Source: Indolivaga macrotermitis
GTDB lineage: Bacteria; Bacteroidota; Bacteroidia; Bacteroidales; Dysgonomonadaceae
DNA: 64,000 nt
Assembly: GCF_900128985.1 (NCBI RefSeq)
Contig: NZ_FQUC01000007.1
Coordinates: forward strand, 62,001-126,000
Direction of reading: 5' to 3'
A model generated the notes under the pieces. The model was not told the DNA's origin. It did not search any database and saw only the letters and a list, made by a program, of their open reading frames with translations. The position numbers and the translations under genes are program-made. Positions within the stretch are counted from its first letter, which is position 1. Every line of letters starts with the position of its first letter. Below, piece after piece: positions 45,359 through 53,319 of this stretch.

Positions 45359-46813
45359 TTATTTCAACTCTGCCAGAATAGCTGTCAGATAGTCATAGAA
45401 GCGTTCTACTGTATCTATCTCAACAAACTCATCCGGCGAGTGCGGATTCATAATGGTAGGACCGAACGAAACAATATCCAATCCGGGTGTACTGTCTAAG
45501 ATTATACCACATTCCAATCCGGCATGAACAACCTGTACAACAGGCTCTTTTCCGAACTTAGAATTAAAGATCTTTCTCATCACCTCTAATGTTTTGGAAT
45601 GGGCATTGGGTTGCCAGCCGGGATAAGCATTCACAGCTTCTACTTTAGCATCCGCCAATGAGAAAAGGCTTTCGATCATCGAGTCTAAAGCTTCTTTCTT
45701 GGTTTCAGACGAACTGCGGGTCAGGAATTTCACTTCTACTTTTCCTTCGCCCGACTTAACCGAAGCAATATTAGTGGAAGTCTCCACTATACCCGGAAAT
45801 GATTGCAACATCCCGATAACTCCGTTAGGACATGCTACTATAGCATTGATCACATCATCCTGCACTTCTTCCGGTAAAACGGTCTTTGGCAATTCTGTCT
45901 TCTCTGCTTTCAATGTCAGGTTAAGTTCAACATCAGCATACTCTTCGTTATACAAGTCGTTATAATCATCAACCAGTTCGAGCAGGGCATCTACATTTTC
46001 GGGCAGTACAGTTAATATAGCAAAAGCTTCACGGGGTATTGCATTACGCAACGATCCGCCATCTACCCAAGCCAGACGGGCATCTAATGACCTTACCGTA
46101 TCTTTCAGGAAACGGAACATAAGCTTATTCGCATTGGCACGCCCTAAATGTATTTCACCTCCCGAGTGACCACCTTTCAATCCACGAAGGCTTACTTTTA
46201 CAGCAACATCTCCGGCAGGAACTTCAACTTCTTTATACTGCCATGTTATATTCTCGTCGATACCTCCGGCACAACCGATACACAGTTCGCCTTCCTCTTC
46301 AGTATCCAGATTAAGCATTATACTACCTGTCAGGAATCCGGGTTGTAATCCGAAAGCACCAACCATTCCTTCCTCTTCGTCTATAGTGAAGAATCCTTCG
46401 ATCTTGCCATGTGCAAGTGTATTGTCTTCCATCACCGCTAATATAGCGGCAGCCCCGATACCATTATCGGCTCCCAGTGTTGTAGACTTGGCTTTTACAA
46501 TATTACCATCGATAACCGTTTCTATCGGGTCTTTAAGAAAATCATGCTGTACATCGGCATTCTTTTGCGGAACCATATCCAGATGCGCCTGTAATATTAC
46601 GGTAGGAGCGTTTTCCATCCCTTTCGATGCTGGTTTGGTTATCAAAACATTGCCTACTTTATCTTGTTTCACATCCAGATTTAAGGACTTGGCAAAATCT
46701 ACCACATACTTCTCAACTGCCTTCGTATGGCCTGTCGGACGGGGAATTTGTGTTAACTCATAAAAATGCTTCCAAACATTCTCCGGTTTCAACTTTAAAA
46801 TTTCTTTTGACAT
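45359..46813 (-). CDS. pepD: Cytosolic non-specific dipeptidase (M20C)
   Basis: A 484-residue zinc dipeptidase, also known as aminoacyl-histidine dipeptidase. MSKEILKLKPENVWKHFYEL is the family start. Metal ligands: VILQAHLDMVP (HLD), TLGADNGIGAA (GADN), IDEEEGMVGAF (catalytic Glu pair), then NLDTEEEGELCIGCAGG and HAGLECGII. The lid/dimerisation domain lies in the middle (VSLRGLKGGHSGGEIHLGRA). It hydrolyses Xaa-Xaa dipeptides in the cytoplasm. Flanked by palindromic hairpins and with an iteron cluster upstream of its promoter. Confidence 0.96.
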   Translation of the reverse strand: MSKEILKLKPENVWKHFYELTQIPRPTGHTKAVEKYVVDFAKSLNLDVKQDKVGNVLITKPASKGMENAPTVILQAHLDMVPQKNADVQHDFLKDPIETVIDGNIVKAKSTTLGADNGIGAAAILAVMEDNTLAHGKIEGFFTIDEEEGMVGAFGLQPGFLTGSIMLNLDTEEEGELCIGCAGGIDENITWQYKEVEVPAGDVAVKVSLRGLKGGHSGGEIHLGRANANKLMFRFLKDTVRSLDARLAWVDGGSLRNAIPREAFAILTVLPENVDALLELVDDYNDLYNEEYADVELNLTLKAEKTELPKTVLPEEVQDDVINAIVACPNGVIGMLQSFPGIVETSTNIASVKSGEGKVEVKFLTRSSSETKKEALDSMIESLFSLADAKVEAVNAYPGWQPNAHSKTLEVMRKIFNSKFGKEPVVQVVHAGLECGIILDSTPGLDIVSFGPTIMNPHSPDEFVEIDTVERFYDYLTAILAELK

Positions 46814-46833
46814 AATACGATATGTTTATTATA

Positions 46834-46848
46834 AGGTCTCAGACCTGT
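46834..46848. repeat. Short palindromic repeat AAGGTCTCAGACCTG
   Basis: AGGTCT-C-AGACCT, 6-bp stem with a one-base centre, 21 bp upstream of the pepD ATG, hence in its 5' leader. It is the reverse-complement equivalent of the hairpin at 45341-45355 and related to AGGTTT-C-AAACCT at 60434-60446. Confidence 0.55.
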
Positions 46849-46906
46849 TTATTATGGAGGTAAATAAAACAACACTTGCCGCTAATTACCATTCTATTTC
46901 TTAAAA

Positions 46907-47119
46907 CAAAAGTACACAAAAGTGACCCGAAAGTGACATGGTTGTACACCTTTGTTTACTCACTAAACTATTTGCTCTAAAATGATTAACAACCAAAAGG
47001 TGACAAAAGTGACACTTTTTAATGTTTTTTTACGTTCACATTTCATTAAACCATTCAAAACAAAACACTTACATTCAACCAGAAATAAAAAAAGTAACAA
47101 CCGGTGTCACCTTTGTCAC
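46907..47119. repeat. GTGAC/GTCAC iteron cluster, locus 2, with candidate pepD promoter
   Basis: CAAAAGTA at 46907-46914 reads TACTTTTG (TAnnTTTG) on the minus strand, a candidate pepD -7 box. Just upstream of it are AGTGAC at 46921 and 46932 and TGTACACC at 46943. Then GTGAC at 47000 and 47009 (9 bp apart) and TGTCAC at 47105 and 47114 (9 bp apart) form inverted arms about 100 bp apart. The units and the TGTACACCTTT string are shared with locus 1 (28423-28560). It fills the 356-bp gap 46814-47169, which has no convincing gene. Confidence 0.7.
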
Positions 47120-47169
47120 TTTTTATTCAGGTATGATCTGTATTGTACCAATCTTCTCAAAGAACTTCT

Positions 47170-47910
47170 CTATTGTATAGATAAATCCCAGACTTCCTGT
47201 ACAGGCACAATTTTACGAGAACATTTATTTATATCCTGCCCTTCCTTAGTCCACAGATAAGGATAGAATGACATAGCCTGTGTTCCCGATATATTTTCGA
47301 GATCTTTTTCGTAGCCATCCCACTGCGAATCCAGATAGAACATATCTAAATCCCCCTGAAAACACCACACAATAAAAGCAGAATAACTCAACTCCAGAGG
47401 TTCCCATTCTTTCGTATCAGGAGCAAAATAATAGATCTGCCCTATTCCTTCCGGAGATAAGCCACCTCCGTTCAAAGCAAAAAAACCGCCCAATACATCA
47501 TCGGCAACTAATAAGAAAGAAGGTTGCTCTCCTGCTTCATTATACGATTTTCCTTTGTTCCATTCGGGCAAACTACGATCGAGCCGCTTATGTCCCGAAC
47601 CCAAAACCCGAAGCCATCCTTTATTGATCAGTATCCCCCCGGTTTCGTATATAATCGCTCCCATGGGTGAACGGGTAGTTACCTGAGTTTCGTATAATGC
47701 CTGTTCCGCCCGTTTCGGGTCACGGGGCAATATTTCAACCTTATTGGTTGCTTCTTTATACCATTCCCGCACAATGTCCATTCCCGGCTCTTCGGTATCT
47801 ATCAGTTGCGACAATTCTCTCATATTCTTCTTATCTGTAATATTATTTCCCGTTTGACAACTGGCTGTGAGGGTAAACATTATCAATAATATGCCCGATA
47901 GTATTCTCAT
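47170..47910 (-). CDS. DUF2625 family lipoprotein
   Basis: A 246-residue protein with a lipoprotein signal (MRILSGILLIMFTLTASCQT) and the DUF2625 signature: TTRSPMGAIIYETGGILINK, LRVLGSGHKRLDRSLPEWNK, and LVADDVLGGFFALNGGGLSP. The GGFFALNGGG and WCFQGDLDMFYLDSQWDGYE regions look like an SMI1/KNR4-related ligand-binding fold. Function unknown. It is 10 bp after the upstream lipoprotein gene, in one operon. Confidence 0.85.
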   Translation of the reverse strand: MRILSGILLIMFTLTASCQTGNNITDKKNMRELSQLIDTEEPGMDIVREWYKEATNKVEILPRDPKRAEQALYETQVTTRSPMGAIIYETGGILINKGWLRVLGSGHKRLDRSLPEWNKGKSYNEAGEQPSFLLVADDVLGGFFALNGGGLSPEGIGQIYYFAPDTKEWEPLELSYSAFIVWCFQGDLDMFYLDSQWDGYEKDLENISGTQAMSFYPYLWTKEGQDINKCSRKIVPVQEVWDLSIQ

Positions 47911-47920
47911 GGTTCAATCT

Positions 47921-48505
47921 TTATCGTTTTTCGAACTTTCCGGTTGATGTGATCATTATTACTTCATCCCTCGATTCGGGCGTCGCATAAGCATCGTATC
48001 TCGTAACGTATATCATCGGTTTATGCATATCTATAAGAGTACTTGTTTGCCATGCGCCTTCGGCATTATCATACAGAACTTCCAGTGCATCTATAAATTT
48101 ACCGTCGGGGGTATAATTGACAAGCCAACACGCCCATTCCGAGTCATAATCTTCAGCTATCAGGTAAGTTTTGAAACCACTATCGAAAGATACCTCTCTT
48201 AGCAGGTAATAGGTGAACTGATCTTGTCCGTCTTTCAAACGGGTAAACGTTTCCAGATGGTATTTTTTCGGGTCAACTATAGGTTTTTTTACCGATTTCA
48301 GTGTACGGCGATAGTAATCTTCATCTACAATGATTGTACTCTCTGTTTCTTTCGGTATTTCAGGCACATTTATAACAGCCGGGATTGTATCGTCTTTTAT
48401 CTCGATACTTTCTTCCGATGGCTGTTCCTGCTCTTTTGCCCGTTCTTTATTTATACACGAACAAGCAACCAGAATACAGATAAAGACAGATAAATGCCGC
48501 CTCAT
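47921..48505 (-). CDS. Hypothetical lipoprotein
   Basis: A 194-residue lipoprotein (signal MRRHLSVFICILVACSC, lipobox Cys). An acidic/proline-rich linker (QEQPSEESIEIKDDTIPAVI) leads to a beta-rich domain ending TSTGKFEKR. No family recognised. It overlaps the end of the LPG-type membrane protein gene by 4 bp (ATGA on the minus strand) and precedes the DUF2625 gene, so the three are co-transcribed. Confidence 0.7.
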   Translation of the reverse strand: MRRHLSVFICILVACSCINKERAKEQEQPSEESIEIKDDTIPAVINVPEIPKETESTIIVDEDYYRRTLKSVKKPIVDPKKYHLETFTRLKDGQDQFTYYLLREVSFDSGFKTYLIAEDYDSEWACWLVNYTPDGKFIDALEVLYDNAEGAWQTSTLIDMHKPMIYVTRYDAYATPESRDEVIMITSTGKFEKR

Positions 48506-49521
48506 TTTTTACTGTCTTTCAAAGACAGGGCAAACATACTGAACAACCCGCAAACAACTATCCACAATGACTGTATGGCAAATACTGCAAAAGCAAAAGC
48601 TTCGCCCGAATTTTTCGTTACACCATATAAGCCTAATGACAATACCACCGCAGCATGCCATACACCCATACCTCCGTTGGTAGGAATAGCCATACTCAGG
48701 CTACTCAAAGCAAAGGCGATCAATCCGGCGGTAAAGCCTAAATGACGGGTAAAATCAAATGCATAGAATGTAATATAAAAGTACAAGAAGTATGAAGCCC
48801 ATATACTAAATGTATAAAAAAGGAAAAGCCCTTTCTGTTTCATCTTGAAGATAGCTTTCATATCATTCCACAAGCCAATAAGTAAGCCACTTATCTTTTT
48901 TACGATCTTATTCTCTTTGAATACCGTAAAGGTTAAAACTAATAGTACGATTATTCCCATAATACTTCCTATAAGCCATGGCGAAGCGAATAATTTCTCG
49001 ATAGATGCTGACAAAGCTTGGTTTTCTTGTATATACGACAAAAATACTTCGACATTAAAACAACAAGCTAGCAGAATTACACATGCAACGGTACAGGTAT
49101 CTGCAACACGATCGAGCAGCATCGAACCGATCACCTTTGTAAAAGGGATATTCTCCCCTTTAGCAACCACTGCACACCGCCAGACCTCTCCTCCACGCGG
49201 AATAGCTATATTCACGGCATAACTTCCCAATACGGAATAAATAAGCGTAGACCTCGAAGGCTTATAGCCCAATGGTTCCATCAGCAATTGCCAGCGTATA
49301 CCTCTGATTGTGTTTCCTAAAGGCCCGAAAATCAAAGACAATGCCAATATTCCGAAATTAGCGTCTTTGATGGTTAACCACATTTTATCGAAATCCGTAT
49401 CACGGTATAGAAACCAGAGGATAACAACACCCAATATCAAGGGTATAGTAATTTTCAGTGCCTTAGATATCAACGATTCTTTTTTCCTCGTTCCCTCTGC
49501 CTGAGTAGTAGTATTCTCCAT
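48502..49521 (-). CDS. Lysylphosphatidylglycerol synthase-type membrane protein (UPF0104)
   Basis: A 339-residue protein with about eight transmembrane helices and the LPG_synthase_TM (UPF0104) layout: ILGVVILWFLYRDTDFDKMW, FGPLGNTIRGIRWQLLMEPL, NIAIPRGGEVWRCAVVAKGE, and AIPTNGGMGVWHAAV. The IPRGGEVWR and PTNGGMGVWHA motifs are diagnostic. It lacks the C-terminal aminoacyl-transferase domain of MprF, so it is the flippase-like part only and probably moves a lipid or lipid-linked substrate. First gene of a three-gene operon with two lipoproteins. Confidence 0.9.
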   Translation of the reverse strand: MENTTTQAEGTRKKESLISKALKITIPLILGVVILWFLYRDTDFDKMWLTIKDANFGILALSLIFGPLGNTIRGIRWQLLMEPLGYKPSRSTLIYSVLGSYAVNIAIPRGGEVWRCAVVAKGENIPFTKVIGSMLLDRVADTCTVACVILLACCFNVEVFLSYIQENQALSASIEKLFASPWLIGSIMGIIVLLVLTFTVFKENKIVKKISGLLIGLWNDMKAIFKMKQKGLFLFYTFSIWASYFLYFYITFYAFDFTRHLGFTAGLIAFALSSLSMAIPTNGGMGVWHAAVVLSLGLYGVTKNSGEAFAFAVFAIQSLWIVVCGLFSMFALSLKDSKK

Positions 49522-49637
49522 CTAATATTTTTTTGGATGAAAATTTGTTGTCTATTCATGCGCAAAAGCATCTGTACACTTTACAGGAAAATACAGACAC
49601 AAAAGCCTTATTTCTCTTATCTATAGGATAAAATGAT

Positions 49638-49645
49638 TAACTTTG
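49638..49645 (+). promoter_or_regulatory. Promoter -7 box of rsmA
   Basis: TAACTTTG, an exact TAnnTTTG, lies 36 bp before the rsmA ATG. The -33 region is AT-rich without a clear TTTG. Confidence 0.5.
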
Positions 49646-49680
49646 CACGTCACAAAGATAACGATTTATAATAAATACGG

Positions 49681-50496
49681 ATGGGAGCAGTAACACCGAA
49701 AAAATTTTTGGGTCAACATTTTCTGACAGACTTGCAGATTGCCCGGCAAATAGCTGATACGTTAGACGATTTCAGCAACATTCCGGCAATAGAAGTCGGG
49801 CCCGGCATGGGTGTTCTGACACAATTTTTGTTAGAAAAAAATATAGACCTCACAGTCATAGAGATAGACCGCGAATCGGTTCCTTATTTGCAGGAAAACT
49901 TTCCGGCTTTGAACGGCCGTATTGTTGAAGCTGATTTTCTAAAGCTGAACCTCTCTGATATTTATCCCGGCCAGTTTACCGTAATCGGTAATTATCCGTA
50001 TAACATATCATCACAAATATTCTTTAAGGTACTCGATTACAAGGAGCAGATTCCCTGCTGTTCGGGCATGTTGCAGAAAGAGGTTGCAGAGCGCATAGCT
50101 TCCAAGCCCGGAAAAAAAGCTTATGGTATACTGAGTGTGTTACTACAAGCATGGTACGATATAGAATACTTATTCACCGTAAGCGAAACAGTATTCAATC
50201 CGCCACCGAAGGTTAAATCTGCCGTTATCAAGCTGGTAAGGAACAACAGGCAATCGCTCGATTGTGACGAAAAGCTTTTCAAGACGGTTATAAAGACATC
50301 GTTCAACCAGCGCCGCAAGACTTTGCGCAATTCGATGAAACCTATTTTAGGTAAAGATAACGAGATATACACTGATCCGATATTTGATAAAAGGCCCGAA
50401 CAATTATCAGTTGAAGAATTTATATATCTGACCAATCTGACTCAAGATCATATGCCTGCCGGAGGCGAAAATTCGGGAATCAGGAGAAGAGAATAA
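49681..50496 (+). CDS. rsmA: 16S rRNA dimethyladenosine transferase
   Basis: A 271-residue methyltransferase (KsgA) that dimethylates A1518 and A1519 (E. coli numbering) in 16S rRNA. SAM-binding motif [19 protein letters not shown], catalytic [12 protein letters not shown] (motif IV), and the C-terminal helical domain with [14 protein letters not shown]. Full length. It is 28 bp ahead of corA and likely shares its transcript. Confidence 0.97.
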   Translation: MGAVTPKKFLGQHFLTDLQIARQIADTLDDFSNIPAIEVGPGMGVLTQFLLEKNIDLTVIEIDRESVPYLQENFPALNGRIVEADFLKLNLSDIYPGQFTVIGNYPYNISSQIFFKVLDYKEQIPCCSGMLQKEVAERIASKPGKKAYGILSVLLQAWYDIEYLFTVSETVFNPPPKVKSAVIKLVRNNRQSLDCDEKLFKTVIKTSFNQRRKTLRNSMKPILGKDNEIYTDPIFDKRPEQLSVEEFIYLTNLTQDHMPAGGENSGIRRRE

Positions 50497-50523
50497 GAAA
50501 ATAACGAAGAAAAACGGAGTATT

Positions 50524-51468
50524 ATGTCAGAAGTAAGACTGTTTTACCACAAAGACAATGTCATCCGTATAAGCCGGAGCATTGAATTCTTGAAAACGAC
50601 GCCTATCAAGAATTTCTTATGGATAGACCTTAATAATGTAGACGAGGAAATAGAAAACGAACTCGAAGACTACCTGAAAATTTATATTCAGGAAGAGGAA
50701 GAAATGATCGAGATCGAGATGTCGTCGCGTTATATGGAAACGAGTGATTCGCTTGTGGTCAACTTCAACTTCCTCCGGCTCAATTTCGAAAGAGAGCCGG
50801 TATCGTTCATACTCAAAGACAATATACTGATAACCGTACGTGACGAAGATCTGACCTCGTTTCAGGAAACGGTAAAGAAAATATCCGCCAGCCCCAAAAA
50901 CTATCCTACCGGATACCATGTATTCGTAGCCTTGCTCGAAACCCGTGTAGAGGTGGATGCTGATATGATCGAAGAGATGACCCAAAGAATTACCATCCTC
51001 AGTAACAGCCTCACCATGGAAGAAGCAGATGCTGAACTCTTGATGGAAATAAAAGACCTGCAGGAAAAAACTATGCTGCTTCGCGAAAACATTATCGAGA
51101 AGCAAAGGGCGGTATCCAATATGCTGAAAAGCGAACTCATCCCTCACGAATTGCATGCCAAACTGACTATCGTTGTAAAAGACATTAATTCGTTGCTCGA
51201 ACATATACGGTTTAGTTTCGACCGTCTCGACTATTTGCAGGATACGTTTCTGGGGTTTGTTAACATCGAGCAGAATAAAATCATCAAGATGTTTACCATT
51301 ATATCGGTGATCTTTATGCCCCCTACCCTCATAGCAAGTATTTACGGGATGAACTTCGATATTATGCCCGAACTACACTGGGATTACGGCTACATTATAG
51401 CCATTATACTGATGATTGCGTCTTCAGGTGTTATCTTATATTATTTCAGGAGGAAAAAGTGGTTGTAA
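50524..51468 (+). CDS. CorA family divalent metal transporter
   Basis: A 314-residue CorA-type magnesium/cobalt channel. The cytoplasmic N-terminal funnel (residues 1-250) with long helices (EMTQRITILSNSLTMEEADA, EKQRAVSNMLKSEL) is followed by two C-terminal transmembrane helices. The ion-selectivity loop GMN is present as IYGMNFDIMPEL. Normal size. Likely co-transcribed with rsmA. Confidence 0.95.
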   Translation: MSEVRLFYHKDNVIRISRSIEFLKTTPIKNFLWIDLNNVDEEIENELEDYLKIYIQEEEEMIEIEMSSRYMETSDSLVVNFNFLRLNFEREPVSFILKDNILITVRDEDLTSFQETVKKISASPKNYPTGYHVFVALLETRVEVDADMIEEMTQRITILSNSLTMEEADAELLMEIKDLQEKTMLLRENIIEKQRAVSNMLKSELIPHELHAKLTIVVKDINSLLEHIRFSFDRLDYLQDTFLGFVNIEQNKIIKMFTIISVIFMPPTLIASIYGMNFDIMPELHWDYGYIIAIILMIASSGVILYYFRRKKWL

Positions 51469-51489
51469 AGGCTCTGTTCAATTCTTCTA

Positions 51490-52674
51490 TCAGCTTACCT
51501 TACGCCGGATAATAAGAATATTCAACAGAGACAGTAAGACAAATATACCCACACCTATACCGATAATACAAACAGGTGATGCCAATTCGATTGTGGTAAG
51601 AACTTTGTTTATCTCATTCAGATATTTACCTCTGGCTATCAACACCACAGCCAAAGACAAAACCAATATTATAAAATTAAGTGCCACCGATAAAATTTCG
51701 TAAGGGCGCACTACATACGATTTACTGTAGCCAATGAGCCTCAATGTCCGTAGTTTGCTCATATTCTTTTCCAATAGCAAATAGATACTCAGGACGAGTA
51801 CAAAGAACGATAAGAAGCATATAACGACCCCCACAATCAGTACTATCCCTACTATTATTTTCAGGAAAAACGCCATTTTGCTGGCAGTAGTATTATCTCC
51901 GCTTATTTCATAGCCTTTCGTTTTGAAGTAGCTGTCGAGATTAGGATCAGCAATATTGCTTATCTCTACAATCAACCTTGCAGGATGTACTTCCATATTA
52001 TTTCCATAATGAGCATTAGCCCATGTCATAAATGACTGCGGAACAAGTATCGTATTTATCCGGTTAGAGAAACCGGCTATACGCCCCTTCATCTGCTTTG
52101 GCTCCTTGTATTTGGTAAATATAGTAATATCAAGATTGACCAATCCGATCAGCCCTTCTGTCAGCTTCGGCATTGATTTGGATTCGGCAAAGCCGAAATT
52201 ATACAGGTCAAGATAATTCTTTGGTAATATAATAGGTACACTTGTATCTTCCGGTGAGAATTTCCAGTCTTCAGATTTTACATCAATAAAATCATCGGGA
52301 ACAGATTCGAAGAACATTTCGGTATTGAAGCCCACTCCCATATTCTGGTTGTTGAATCCGGCAAATACACTAAACTGGGACGGAGTAAAAGCTCCCACTT
52401 TTTTTACAAATGGTTGCTTCTCCAAATCTTCTATCTCTGCAGACGAAAAGCCGCCAGACCGAGCGGTCAGTCCACTTATCAAACCCACTTGTTTTGATAC
52501 AGTTACATAGTCTTTTTTGAAAAGTTTGTCTTTCTCGCTAAATACAGGGCTTATGTCCATATAGAACTGAATAGCCAGCAGTATGATGCTCAAACCGATC
52601 AGATTTGCAAAACCAAAGCCTATTAATTGGGCCTTGCTGATATTCTCCCGAAGTAATTTCCAGACCAGTTTCAT
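51490..52674 (-). CDS. ABC transporter permease (FtsX/MacB-like)
   Basis: A 394-residue membrane protein with one N-terminal helix (about 18-39), a ~200-residue extracytoplasmic domain, and three C-terminal helices (about 265-290, 310-345, 357-380), the FtsX/MacB type VII layout. The C-terminal SLAVVLIARGKYLNEINKVL is typical. It overlaps the ATPase gene by 4 bp. There is only one permease gene and no periplasmic adaptor, so it is more like LolCDE or FtsEX-type mechanotransmission than an efflux pump. Substrate unknown. Confidence 0.85.
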   Translation of the reverse strand: MKLVWKLLRENISKAQLIGFGFANLIGLSIILLAIQFYMDISPVFSEKDKLFKKDYVTVSKQVGLISGLTARSGGFSSAEIEDLEKQPFVKKVGAFTPSQFSVFAGFNNQNMGVGFNTEMFFESVPDDFIDVKSEDWKFSPEDTSVPIILPKNYLDLYNFGFAESKSMPKLTEGLIGLVNLDITIFTKYKEPKQMKGRIAGFSNRINTILVPQSFMTWANAHYGNNMEVHPARLIVEISNIADPNLDSYFKTKGYEISGDNTTASKMAFFLKIIVGIVLIVGVVICFLSFFVLVLSIYLLLEKNMSKLRTLRLIGYSKSYVVRPYEILSVALNFIILVLSLAVVLIARGKYLNEINKVLTTIELASPVCIIGIGVGIFVLLSLLNILIIRRKVS

Positions 52675-53315
52675 AGTAGCAATACTTTAGAATAATCGAG
52701 AGGAAGGTGTTTCCCTATAGAAGTAACGATGATACCTGCATTCTGTTCCTCCGACTCGTGCAGCAGCAATTCGGCCATTTTACGGGCATTTTCGTCATCG
52801 AGGTGGCTGATAGGTTCATCAAGTATAATAAAGTCGAAAGGCTGGCATAACGAGCGTATTAATGCTACCCGCTGTTGCTGTCCCCACGACATTTTACCGA
52901 CTAGTGTATTTTTCTTTCCTGCAATATCCAACTGGTCGAACATATCATCTATAGCGGCAGCAGACTTGTAATTGGTCAGATTGTTTTTGAGCAAAACATT
53001 TTCTAAAGCTGTCAATTCGGGGAACAAACACAGTTCCTGAAATAACAAGCTTAGATGCCTGCTTCGTATAGTATCCCAAAAAGACACTTTCTGATCCCTT
53101 ATTTTCTGATTATCAAACAGGATATCGCCGGAATAATCGGCCCTGTAGCCATATAGATAGCTACAGAGCGAACTTTTTCCTGTACCGGAACTGGCCTCTA
53201 TCAGATAGCGCCCTCCCCGTTCGAAAGAAACATTGTGTTTCCAGATTTCAGAACGAAGGTCTGTTTCCGACGAGAATATGTCAGGTAGTGTATTATTGAG
53301 AAAAATCTTTTCCAT
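52671..53315 (-). CDS. ABC transporter ATP-binding protein with divergent signature
   Basis: A 214-residue ATPase subunit. Walker A is IEASSGTGKSSL (residues 40-50), Q-loop QELCLFPE near 93, Walker B IILDEP at 163-168 followed by the D-loop SHLD. The ABC signature reads MSWGQQQRV instead of LSGGQ, and the H-loop His is replaced (VTSIGKH), which is unusual. The missing H-loop His suggests low or altered ATPase activity, though a His four residues later may substitute. The gene overlaps the permease gene by 4 bp. Confidence 0.9.
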   Translation of the reverse strand: MEKIFLNNTLPDIFSSETDLRSEIWKHNVSFERGGRYLIEASSGTGKSSLCSYLYGYRADYSGDILFDNQKIRDQKVSFWDTIRSRHLSLLFQELCLFPELTALENVLLKNNLTNYKSAAAIDDMFDQLDIAGKKNTLVGKMSWGQQQRVALIRSLCQPFDFIILDEPISHLDDENARKMAELLLHESEEQNAGIIVTSIGKHLPLDYSKVLLL

Positions 53316-53319
53316 TCTC

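Noticed and set aside
46982-47260. Open frame of 92 codons starting at the second iteron cluster
   Set aside because: Its KVTKV-type start is the translation of the repeat units and it runs antisense into the DUF2625 gene; no family resemblance.
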